Shown one piece after another: positions 1 through 8,500 of a DNA stretch of 42,494 bases. How positions within the stretch are numbered: position 1 is the stretch's first letter; the number at the start of each line of letters is the position of its first letter. The DNA lies in assembly GCA_030065875.1 (NCBI GenBank), contig JASJCR010000061.1, positions 1 through 42,494 of the forward strand, read 5' to 3'. A program made the translations under genes and the position numbers. The stretch is from Ardenticatenaceae bacterium. Lineage in GTDB: Bacteria > Chloroflexota > Anaerolineae > Promineifilales > Promineifilaceae. The notes below the pieces were generated by a model that was given only the letters and a program-made list of their open reading frames with translations, was not told the DNA's origin and did not search any database.

Positions 1-8
1 ATCAAGCG

Positions 9-32
9 CCCTCCCCCGATGTCGGGGGAGGG
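9..32. repeat. C/G-rich palindrome, dispersed family A
   Basis: A perfect 11-bp inverted repeat, CCCTCCCCCGA (9-19) and its complement (22-32) around a TG loop, is followed by another G-rich tract to about 45. It belongs to the CCCCTCCC-type intergenic palindromes seen again at 1595-1675, 11506-11540, 18543-18635 and 29375-29450. It lies just before the first CIS gene. It has no T-tract, so it is not a clear terminator. Confidence 0.7.
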
Positions 33-70
33 TCAGGGAGGGGGTAGAAAATTACAAAAAGAGAGGCCAA

Positions 71-373
71 ATGCCATCATTCGACCAAAACTCACGGTAT
101 GCCAACACCCAAACGGCCGTATACACCCGGCCGGATGGGGAACAGATCACTTATTTAAAGCGGCGCTTCTGCCCCCGTGGCGAAACCATGGCCTTGCTAG
201 TCGAAGTGGCGATTGCCGATGGGGATCGGCTTGATTTGCTCACCGCTCGCGCTCTGGGAGATGCCCTGCAATTTTGGCGGGTGGCGGATGCCAATGACGC
301 CCTCTATCCGTTTGATCTGATGGAAGAAGTTGGCCATACGGTACGCGTTCCCATTCCAACGGTCGATGGATAA
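71..373 (+). CDS. CIS baseplate-hub LysM/gpX-like protein
   Basis: This 100-residue protein resembles the small LysM-like (phage P2 gpX type) proteins that precede the gpD-like hub gene in contractile injection clusters. The N-terminal half is a beta-rich stretch with TAVYTRPDGEQITYLKRRF. Residues about 52-75 carry the LysM-like GDRLDLLTARALGDALQFWR, followed by VADAN. In the wider family this protein is thought to bind the tube-baseplate junction or peptidoglycan; here that is inference from context. A GAGAGG ribosome site sits 4 bases before the ATG. The gpD-like gene starts 6 bases after the stop, so the two are surely co-transcribed. Tube and sheath genes would be expected to the left, outside the window. 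Confidence 0.8.
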   Translation: MPSFDQNSRYANTQTAVYTRPDGEQITYLKRRFCPRGETMALLVEVAIADGDRLDLLTARALGDALQFWRVADANDALYPFDLMEEVGHTVRVPIPTVDG

Positions 374-379
374 AAACTT

Positions 380-1516
380 ATGTCTTTATTTGGCACCATT
401 TTTACGCTTTTAGTGGGACCCACCGTCCCTCTGCCCGCGCCACCTAACCTGCTGGAGACCCTCGATCGAGTAGAGGTGACCCACAGCGATGAAGGGCGCT
501 CCGGCTTCCAGATGGTCTTCAAGATCGGCCGCACGCAGACCGACTTTCTTGATTACCAGGCGCTGTCGCTGCCCCTGCTCCGGCCGTTTAGCCGCGTGGT
601 GATGATGGTCACTTTTAACGCCATTCCTCAGGTGTTGTTTGATGGGGTGATTACCAATCAGCAGCTTTCTCCCGGTCAGGAGGCAGGGCAAACGCGGTTG
701 ACCGTCACCGGTGAAGACGTGAGCGTCATGATGGATCTCAAGGAAGTATCGGTTGAACATCCGGCCCAGCCAGAATTGGTAATCGCTCTCAAAATTATCG
801 CTACCTATGCCCAATATGGCCTGATCCCAACGGTTATCCCACCCCCCACCATTGATGTGCCGCTGCCAATTGACCGCACACCGGTGCAGCAGGGGACCGA
901 TCTGGCTTATTTGCGCGAGATGGCTGAGCGGCATGCGTATACGTTTTACGTCGAGCCCGGCCCGGCGCCATTGGTCAACAAAGCGTATTGGGGACCGCGA
1001 ATTCGGGTTGGCGTGCCTCAGCGGGCGCTGACGGCCGGGATGGGTTCGGCCAACAACATTATTGACATCAACTTTCAAAATAACGGGTTGGGTCCACAGC
1101 AGGTCAGCGGTCAGATACAGGATCGCACCACCAATGTGGCTCTGCCGGTTCAAACCTTCGCCTCAACTCGCATCCCTCTGGTCACCCAGCCTGCCTGGCT
1201 GACCCAACCCCACACCCGTCAGCGAGCGTTTCGCACCTCCAGCGCCACGACGGTGCAGGCGTTTAGCCAGGCGCAGGCGGAGATGGATCGCTCCCAAGAC
1301 AACGTCGTGACCGGCAGCGGTACGCTAGATGCGCTCCGTTATGAAGCGTTACTCAAGCCACGTGGTTTGGTGGGGTTACGCGGAGTTGGATACAGCTTTG
1401 ATGGTCTTTATTATGTCAAGCAAGTGAACCATACGATTGAGCAGGGCAGCTATCAACAGCGATTTAGCCTCGAACGGGAAGGGCTGGGGTCGATCACCCC
1501 GGTCGTCATTCCGTAA
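380..1516 (+). CDS. CIS hub protein, phage late control D (gpD/gp27)-like
   Basis: This 378-residue protein belongs to the phage late control D family, the trimeric hub that joins the tube to the spike (T4 gp27, N-terminal part of VgrG). The family pattern begins at about residue 28 with LDRVEVTHSDEGRSGFQMVF. The middle holds TPVQQGTDLAYLREMAERHAYTFYVEP (positions only approximate, about 165-192), the usual 'YLRELAERHGF' type motif. The C-terminus (YYVKQVNHTIEQGSYQQRF) is also typical of the family. It lies between the LysM-like gene and the spike gene. The ribosome site is weak, which fits translational coupling to the preceding gene. In VgrG proteins hub and spike are fused; here they are separate genes, as in phage P2. 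No effector domain is fused to it. Confidence 0.9.
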   Translation: MSLFGTIFTLLVGPTVPLPAPPNLLETLDRVEVTHSDEGRSGFQMVFKIGRTQTDFLDYQALSLPLLRPFSRVVMMVTFNAIPQVLFDGVITNQQLSPGQEAGQTRLTVTGEDVSVMMDLKEVSVEHPAQPELVIALKIIATYAQYGLIPTVIPPPTIDVPLPIDRTPVQQGTDLAYLREMAERHAYTFYVEPGPAPLVNKAYWGPRIRVGVPQRALTAGMGSANNIIDINFQNNGLGPQQVSGQIQDRTTNVALPVQTFASTRIPLVTQPAWLTQPHTRQRAFRTSSATTVQAFSQAQAEMDRSQDNVVTGSGTLDALRYEALLKPRGLVGLRGVGYSFDGLYYVKQVNHTIEQGSYQQRFSLEREGLGSITPVVIP

Positions 1517-1780
1517 AAGATGTGCCAAAGTCCCTTTTCAGTTTTGGGGCAGATTTGATTGACAGGATGATGCTCTTTTTCAACCTTACAAATTCCCCCT
1601 CCCGTTTCGGGAGGGGGTTAGAGGGTGGGTGGTCAACTGACTCCTCCCCCAACCCCTCCCCAACGTGGGGAGGGGAGCTTGTTGGTTTGTTTTGGGACGA
1701 ATCTATGACCTGTCCCCCTTTAAACTCGGAGAGGGCTGGGAAATTAGTAAAAAAAGTGACAGTAAAGTTTGGAGAACATA
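1517..1780. repeat. Intergenic C/G-rich repeat element (family A)
   Basis: This 264-base gap inside the CIS operon holds two inverted repeats. CCCCCTCCCG (1595-1604) pairs with 1608-1617 around TTT. CCCCTCCCC (1653-1661) pairs with 1667-1675. A near-identical composite lies at 18540-18640. The element separates the hub and spike genes, which are adjacent in function, so it looks like a later insertion into the operon. I found no convincing reading frame in it. Confidence 0.75.
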
Positions 1781-2284
1781 ATGCCCCAGTTTTTTGGTAA
1801 ATATCGCGGAACGGTAGTGAACAACATTGATCCCCAGCAAACCGGCCGCGTACAGATCAATTGCCCGGCCGTTTTAGGCAGCGGCAGCCTGAGTTGGGCG
1901 ATGCCCAATGTGCCGCTGTCGGGGTCGCAAAGCGGCATTTACTGCGTGCCGATTGTCGGGGCAAAGGTGTGGGTTGAGTTTGAAGGCGGCAATCCGGATT
2001 ATCCGATTTACACCGGCGGTTTTTGGGGCACCGCGGCCGAGGTGCCGCCGCTGGCTTTGACCGGTTTACCCGCTTCACCCAGCATCGTGCTGCAGACGTC
2101 GGGTCAAAACACGATTTCCATCAGCGACGTTCCCGGTGCCGGCGGGCTCATGCTGCGCGCCGCTTCCGGAGCAATGATCGTGGTCAACGAAACCGGCATC
2201 ACGATTTCCAACGGCCAGGGGGCGATGATTACCCTCACCGGCCCCACGGTGGATATCAATGGCGGTGCGCTGACCATTGTTTGA
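1781..2284 (+). CDS. CIS spike protein, gpV/gp5-like OB fold
   Basis: This 167-residue protein is a phage baseplate assembly protein V / gp5-like spike, which trimerises under the hub and carries the membrane-piercing tip. The N-terminal OB fold is visible: MPQFFGKYRGTVVNNIDPQQ, then GRVQINCPAVLG and VGAKVWVEFEGGNPDYPIY with the usual GxxVWVEFExGD-like motif, followed by YTGGFWG. From about residue 110 the sequence becomes short hydrophobic/polar beta repeats (ISISNGQGAMITLTGPTVDI), as expected for a triple-stranded beta-helix needle. I chose the ATG at 1781 because GGAG at 1771-1774 has ideal spacing; a TTG 12 bases upstream overlaps that site. It is short compared with VgrG and has no C-terminal effector. 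Confidence 0.9.
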   Translation: MPQFFGKYRGTVVNNIDPQQTGRVQINCPAVLGSGSLSWAMPNVPLSGSQSGIYCVPIVGAKVWVEFEGGNPDYPIYTGGFWGTAAEVPPLALTGLPASPSIVLQTSGQNTISISDVPGAGGLMLRAASGAMIVVNETGITISNGQGAMITLTGPTVDINGGALTIV

Positions 2285-2330
2285 AGATTTAATCCGCAGA
2301 TTACGCAGATTTTCGCAGATTCGGCGGATA
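2285..2330. repeat. CGCAGATT-type intergenic repeat (family B), partial
   Basis: The stretch 2292-2322 (CCGCAGATTACGCAGATTTT followed by CGCAGATT) matches one half of the MITE-like element found complete at 21103-21240 and 42353-42489. Only the left core is present, so this is a truncated copy between the spike and PAAR-like genes. Confidence 0.7.
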
Positions 2331-2379
2331 GCGCTACAGGCGCTGCGGCCAATCAACCGCATTTAGAAATGAGGATAAA

Positions 2380-2700
2380 ATGCCAGGTTTAGTGACACAT
2401 GTTGGAGCAACGATTATTTGCGCGCACGGCGGCCAGGCAACCCCCACGTCGCCCAATCCGCGGGTGATGGTCGGCGGTCAGCCGGTGGTGACCATTACCG
2501 CACCGCACGTGATCGCCGGCTGCCCGTTTGTGTCCGGCACCAACCCGCTGCCGTGTGTGACCGGTCAGTGGACCACCGGATCGACCCGTGTTTTGGCCGG
2601 TGGTCAGCCGCTGGTGATCAACACCAGCATGTCGGTTTGCACACCAAACGGCACCCCCATGTCGATTTTGGTGACGCAAACCAGAGTGACGGCAACTTAA
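2380..2700 (+). CDS. CIS spike tip, PAAR-like protein
   Basis: This 106-residue protein is a PAAR-like tip that caps the spike and is expected to bind a metal ion. It opens with GLVTHVGATIICAHGGQATP. It contains an internal duplication: RVMVGGQPVVTITAPHVIAGC (about 28-48; a 21-residue unit, given here only by its ends) and RVLAGGQPLVINTSMSVC (70-87). Cys14, His16, His43, Cys48, Cys59 and Cys87 are candidate metal ligands. A GAGGA ribosome site lies 4 bases before the ATG. It sits directly between spike and wedge genes, as in other eCIS loci. It has no fused toxin, so any cargo must travel elsewhere, for example in the tube lumen. Confidence 0.85.
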   Translation: MPGLVTHVGATIICAHGGQATPTSPNPRVMVGGQPVVTITAPHVIAGCPFVSGTNPLPCVTGQWTTGSTRVLAGGQPLVINTSMSVCTPNGTPMSILVTQTRVTAT

Positions 2701-2703
2701 ATC

Positions 2704-3066
2704 ATGACAAAACATATCGCCTATCCATATCACGTTGACGGTCAGGGGCGCACGGCCATCGCTACCGAAGCGCGCCATATCTATCAGATGATCGAACAAC
2801 TGCTCTTTACCTCACCTGGCGAGCGGGTCAACCGGCCGGAGTTTGGCACTGGGGTGATGCAGCTGGTCTTTGCCCCCAACAGCCCGGAATTGGCGGCCGC
2901 GACCGAGTTCATGATCCAAAGCGCCATTCAACAATATCTGGGCGATATCGTCAAGCCGGAGGCGGTCACGGTGACAAGCCGCGATTCAACCCTGACGATC
3001 AACGTGCAGTATGTCATTTTGAAGACTCAGCAGCGTCAAACGGCGCAGTTTTCCAGAGAGATTTAA
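2704..3066 (+). CDS. CIS baseplate wedge protein, gpW/gp25-like
   Basis: This 120-residue protein is of the GPW/gp25 family, the baseplate wedge component that starts sheath assembly. The hallmark is LLFTSPGERVNRPEFGTGV at about residues 36-54. It is followed by a helix (NSPELAAATEFMIQSAIQQY) and the C-terminal strands with LTINVQYVIL. Length fits the family (about 110-145). The start is 3 bases after the PAAR-like stop, so translation is probably coupled; no strong ribosome site is visible. The J-like gene starts 3 bases after this stop. Confidence 0.93.
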   Translation: MTKHIAYPYHVDGQGRTAIATEARHIYQMIEQLLFTSPGERVNRPEFGTGVMQLVFAPNSPELAAATEFMIQSAIQQYLGDIVKPEAVTVTSRDSTLTINVQYVILKTQQRQTAQFSREI

Positions 3067-3069
3067 AAG

Positions 3070-5592
3070 ATGGCTTTTCAATATTTTTGCGACAACCAAT
3101 TTCGCGCCCAGCGTTTCCGAACTGATAATACGATTACCCTCAACGGCATTGATTATCTCGAAGTTTTAGATCAGGAATCACCCGTGGAAGCACTGCGCCA
3201 GCGCACGCTTATGGTGCGGCTGTTCCGGCCGGTGCCAGCCACATTAACGGCCGACAATGTCGAAATAACCGGCGGGGTGCGCATTACCCCCGTTCACGTA
3301 GAGTGGATTGGTATCGCCAGCGAGGCGGCAGCCCTGCAGGCGGCCGGTCTGATCAACGCGGCCGAGCGGGCGTACTTTGCAGCCTTAAACGAGGCGGACC
3401 ACGTCCTGCTGGTGCGTACCGACAGCGACGGGGATTATTCGCTTTACACCCTGCGGTTGATCGCCGCGGCCACGATTTCCCAGCCTCCGGCCGGGTTTGA
3501 CCCGATCCTTTCAGAAGTAAAGTTCTCTTTCAAAGTCGAATGCCCGGCCGATTTTGATTGTCAGGTGGATGAGGAATGCCCTCCCGAAGAGCTCCCTTCA
3601 CCGGTCATCAACTATTTGGCCAAGGATTACGCCACTTTCCGCCAACTCATCCTCGACCGCATGGCGATTACCAATCCGGAGTGGAACGAAACCCACGTGC
3701 CGGATCTCAATATCGCTCTAGTTGAGCTGCTGGCTTACGTGGGCGATTATTTGAGCTATTTTCAGGACAGCGTGGCCACCGAAGCGTATCTCGATACCGC
3801 CCGCCGCCGCACCTCGCTCCGTCGTCACGCCCGCTTGCTCAACTATCCAATGCACGACGGGTGTAACGCCCGCACCTGGGTATGTTTTACGGCCGAAGCG
3901 GGCGTAAACGGTGAACTTCTGGCCGCTCCAGAATCAATTTCGGAGCCGCCTCTGCGCCTGCTGACGCGCATGCGGTCAGAAGCGCGCAAACCGACCGAAG
4001 CGGATTTGGATCGGCTAATTGGTGAGTACCAGCCGGCCGTTTTTGAACTGCAAACCTCGTTAAATCTCTACGAGGCACACAACGAAATTTCCTTTTATAC
4101 CTGGGGAGATGAGGATTGCTGTCTGCCCAAAGGTGCCACTCGGGCCACCCTGCGCAGCAGCAGTGATGCCAGCGAGATGCTGCATCTGAACCCCGGCGAT
4201 ATTCTAATCTTTGAAGAAGTGCTCAGCCCGGAAACAGGATTAGCGGCCGATGCTGATCCGGCCCACCGGCAGGCGGTCCGCTTGACGCGTGTTGAACCGA
4301 CGGTTGACCCACTGGACACCATTCCAGTGGTTAACATCGAATGGGACGCGGCCGATGCCTTGACCTTCCCTGTGTGTCTGTCGGTTCGCCTGGATGATGC
4401 CCTGGTGGAAGATGTGTCGGTGGCCCGCGGCAACGTAGGGCTGGCCGACCACGGCCGCACGGTCGAGCGGGAAACCCTGCCCGAAAAAGTAGGCCATCGC
4501 ACCTATCGGCCGCTGCTCTCCGAAACCGATGTCACCATGGCGGCCGCAGTGAGCGAGTCGCTTTCGGCCGCGCGTATGCTGGCCCAAAATCCAAAAGAAG
4601 CGCTGCCGGTTATCGAACTGGCGGGGGATGGGGAAACGTGGTCACCGCAACGAGATTTGCTCGACAGCGATCGCTTTGCGCCGCACTTTGTGGCTGAGAG
4701 CGAGCAGGATGGCCGGGTTTATCTGCGCTTTGGGGACGATCAATTTTACGGCCTCAACCCCTCAACCGATGCTTTTTCGGAAGGGGATGACGGCGCGGTT
4801 TACCGGGTAGGCAGCGGTATGGCCGGGAATATCGGGGCGGACACGCTTTTCCACATGATCGGCACCGATGTCAGCGCCGTCACCGCCGTGCGCAACCCGC
4901 TGCCGGCTGTTGGCGGGGTTGAACCGGAGACGCTGGAAGAGGTTCGTCAATATGCCCCGCAGGCGTTTCGACGGCAGGAACGGGCGGTGACCACGGCCGA
5001 TTACGCCGAAGTAACGATGCGCCATCCGGCGGTTCAGCGTGCTGAGGCGACCCGTCGCTGGACCGGCAGCTGGTACACCATGTTTGTCACGATCGATCGC
5101 CTGGGTGGTCGGCCGGTGGATGCCGAATTTGAGCGGGATATCCGCGTTCATTTGGAGAAGTACCGTCTGACCGGTCACGATATCGAAATAGACGCGCCGC
5201 ACTTTATCCCCCTCGACATTCGCATGTCGGTCTGCGTCAAACCGGGTTACTTCCGCTCTGACGTCAAAGAGCAGCTGCTAAAGGTATTTAGCTGTCGGGT
5301 ATTGCCCAATGGGCAGAAGGGATTTTTCCATGCGGACAACTTTACCTTTGGGCAGCCGGTTTATCTCAGCGAAGTGATCGCCACAGCGATGGGAGTCACC
5401 GGGGTGCAGTGGGTGGATATTTTGCCGCACGCCGAAAAAGACCATCGCTTCCAGCGCTGGGGTGAAACGGCCAACGACGAAATCGACAAGGGGCAGATCA
5501 CCATGGCCCGTCTGGAAATCGCCCAGCTGGATAACGATCCCAGCCAACCGGAAAACGGCCGCATTGAGTTTTATATGGAAGGTGGACAATGA
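3070..5592 (+). CDS. CIS putative baseplate assembly protein, J/gp6-like (first copy)
   Basis: This 840-residue protein belongs to the 'putative baseplate assembly protein' group of eCIS clusters, related to P2 gpJ and T4 gp6, which forms the baseplate ring. The diagnostic segment is about residues 185-275: NYLAKDYATFRQLILDRMAI, PDLNIALVELLAYVGDYLSY, FQDSVATEAYLDTARRRTSL and MHDGCNARTWVCF. The C-terminal J-like half includes PQAFRRQERAVTTADYAEVT near residue 640. A small Cys cluster (CPADFDCQVDEEC) precedes the core. The 4-base ATGA overlap with the next gene shows tight coupling. It is the plain-length partner to the larger second J-like protein. Confidence 0.9.
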   Translation: MAFQYFCDNQFRAQRFRTDNTITLNGIDYLEVLDQESPVEALRQRTLMVRLFRPVPATLTADNVEITGGVRITPVHVEWIGIASEAAALQAAGLINAAERAYFAALNEADHVLLVRTDSDGDYSLYTLRLIAAATISQPPAGFDPILSEVKFSFKVECPADFDCQVDEECPPEELPSPVINYLAKDYATFRQLILDRMAITNPEWNETHVPDLNIALVELLAYVGDYLSYFQDSVATEAYLDTARRRTSLRRHARLLNYPMHDGCNARTWVCFTAEAGVNGELLAAPESISEPPLRLLTRMRSEARKPTEADLDRLIGEYQPAVFELQTSLNLYEAHNEISFYTWGDEDCCLPKGATRATLRSSSDASEMLHLNPGDILIFEEVLSPETGLAADADPAHRQAVRLTRVEPTVDPLDTIPVVNIEWDAADALTFPVCLSVRLDDALVEDVSVARGNVGLADHGRTVERETLPEKVGHRTYRPLLSETDVTMAAAVSESLSAARMLAQNPKEALPVIELAGDGETWSPQRDLLDSDRFAPHFVAESEQDGRVYLRFGDDQFYGLNPSTDAFSEGDDGAVYRVGSGMAGNIGADTLFHMIGTDVSAVTAVRNPLPAVGGVEPETLEEVRQYAPQAFRRQERAVTTADYAEVTMRHPAVQRAEATRRWTGSWYTMFVTIDRLGGRPVDAEFERDIRVHLEKYRLTGHDIEIDAPHFIPLDIRMSVCVKPGYFRSDVKEQLLKVFSCRVLPNGQKGFFHADNFTFGQPVYLSEVIATAMGVTGVQWVDILPHAEKDHRFQRWGETANDEIDKGQITMARLEIAQLDNDPSQPENGRIEFYMEGGQ

Positions 5593-8500
5593 GCAGCGAA
5601 ATTGAATTAAACGACTGCGGATGTTGTGCTGACGAAGCGTCCGAGCCGACCCTGTACAATCGGCCCGGGCTCGATGAACTCGATTACCGCATCGCCGTAT
5701 ACGGTTCGTTTTTTAAGCGCATGGTTGCTCGTCTCGGTCGTGAAGAAATTCCGGATGGGGATTACGCCGGCGAGCGGCCGCTCTTTGATCTTACCACGCG
5801 GGCGGCCGACGACTTTTCGATCAGCCTGCTCGACTCGTGGGCGGTAGTGGGGGATGTGCTGACCTTTTATCAGGAGCGGATCGCCAACGAAGGATTTTTG
5901 CGCACCGCCACCGAGCGCCGCTCGATTTTGGAGCTGGCCCGAGCGATCGGTTACGAGCTCAACCCGGGTGTGGCCGCCGATACTTATCTGGCCTTTACGG
6001 TTGATGACAGCGACACCACGCCGGATGAAATCGAAATTCCGGCCGGGACGCAGGTGCAGAGCCTGCCGCAAAAGCAGGATGAGCTGCCGCAAACGTTTGA
6101 AACCGAGGAGGAATTTACCGCCCGGCCGGATTGGAATTTATTTGTCCCTCGTCAAACCGTATCGCAGGTACTGTCTTTATCGACCACCCAAATCGTTTTT
6201 GAAGGAATTAATACCAACCTGCGGGTTGGAGATCGGCTGCTCATCATCGGTTCGGAGAAAGAGGCTGATCACGACAGCGACGTCTGGGATGTTCGCCGGG
6301 TGCTGACGGTTGACACCGACCCAACCGAGAATCAGACGACGGTGACCGTGGCCGCGAGCACCAGATCCAGCTTTCCGGCCGCGCCCGAGGTATACGCCTT
6401 TCGCGAAGAGGCCAGTATTTTTGGCCACAATGCGCCCAGCTGGCCGGCTCTCTCCAATCAGATCAAGGCGGATTATCTAGGTCTTGATGATCCGAGCCAG
6501 TTAGATGACGATGATAAGGTGGAATGGCCCAGCTTCTCGATTTTTGCCCCCGGCAGCGTGGTCATGGATGACGTCATCATTACGGAAACGGTGCAACCCA
6601 CGGCGCGGATGGTGGTCGATGCTGCGGTTGAAGCGGCCGAAAAGCAGGCTAAATTTTTGACGCGTTCGGCCGTAACCTCAGTGCCCACGGCCGCGTTTAG
6701 CGCCATTAGCGTTCTGGAGACACTGACGCGAGATCTGGTGCAGTTCAGCGTCGACATGGGTGGAGGCGGCACGCAGCAGCTGATCGATCTGGCGGCCGGA
6801 GATTCCCCGATCGCCGCCATTACCGAAAGCATTCAAAACATCATTTCCAACATCGAATTTTCGCCGCCGGATTCCGACGTGAGCATTAATCGGGATGACG
6901 TCTTTTCCGATCCCGATTCGGGGGTTGATTTAGGCGATTTCTTTGGCAACGTCGACAATTTGAGACCCGACAAATTAATCGAAAAGATGAATGATGCCCT
7001 TCAAGGTGTCCTCAGTCTGCCCTTCTCGATAGGATTTGCCAGCAACACCCAGGTCAATAATGAAATTAACAATATCAAAGGCGCGCTAAATGATTTGTGG
7101 CAGCTGAACCCCACACTGCGCATATTTAACGCCTTTAACCAGGTATTGACCGCCACCGGTCAAGAGCTGCAAAAAGCGACCCGTAATGCTGATCGCGCCT
7201 TTAACGAAGCGGTGGGGGCCGGTTCTTCCTCAGCCATCAGCAGCATTGTAGAGGTTGTTCTCGAAAACGCCCTGCAGTTTGATCCGGAACCGGATGATAT
7301 CGTGGAGCTGACCCGCTTCACGACCAAGGTAGCTCGTTATGCTGCAGCGCTGCCCACGGCGGCGATGCTCGACGCCAATGACTCGGTAAACTTTGTTCTC
7401 GACATGGAGCTCGATCAGGGTCCCGATCAAATTGTCGGGAACCTGATCGGCAGCCAAACTCCGATTATAGAAAACCTGGATGTCCCACCAGCAATGAAAA
7501 ACCTGGCCAACGAAGAAAATCGCATGGCGTTTTACACGGCCGTCGGCACATTGGGGGTTGGCGCGGCCGGTGCTGGATTGGCGCTTGGCGCTGCTGGTGT
7601 TGGTGGCGGGTTGGTGATTGGCTCATCAGGTCTGGCGGCCGCGATCGTCCCGACGCTCATTCCGTTAATGGGAGTAGGCATCGCCCCGCTGCTGGCTACC
7701 GCTCCCGGTTTCGCTTCGGGCATTGAGGATATTTACGAAGTGGCCAATCGCGCAGCGGTACGGGCTGCAGCTCCGGTGACCAATACGCTGGGAGCCAAGC
7801 GAGGATTTTTTGAACTGCTTGTTGACACAATCGATTTGGACAATCGATACAGCGAAATTGTGCCGGAAAGCTGGGTGTATTTCACCACCGCTTCAGATCA
7901 GGAACTGTATTTTGTCGAAAAAGTGGTTGAAACCTCCCGGTCGGAATATATGATTTCGGCCAAAGTCACCCGTTTAACGCTGGATGGTCCCGATCTTGCA
8001 GATTTTAGCGATGCGGTGCGGGAATTAACCGTTTATGCCGCTCCGGAAAAATTGACCCTGGCTGAGATTCCCAAAACCGGTGATGTGACCGGAACTTCGA
8101 TTGTGGTGGACAGCGTTCTGCCAACAATGTCTGTGGGTCAAACTTTGATCGTGTCTGGCGTGCCCACCGGCGAAGATGACACGGTCGCTGAAGCGGTATC
8201 GGTCAAAACTTTCCAGTCAACCGGCAGCGTCACTACCATCACCCTGGAGAATGGGTTGACGCGCAACTATCAACGCGATACGGTCGAAATTTATGGGAAT
8301 GTTTCCGCCGCTTCTCACGGAGAAACGGTGGCCGACGAGGTGTTGGGCCACGGATCTGGGGCTACCCCACACCAAAAGTTTAAACTCAAAAAACCACCGC
8401 TGACCTATACCTCAGCCAGTACGGTAAGCGGCAGCGAGAGCACCCTGACCGTGCAGGTTGACAACGTTAAATGGACAGAGGTCGATTCGCTTTATGAACA

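Noticed and set aside
410..1153. Long antisense frame opposite the gpD-like gene
   Set aside because: Shadow of the real gene caused by GC-biased codon use; no domain or start signal.
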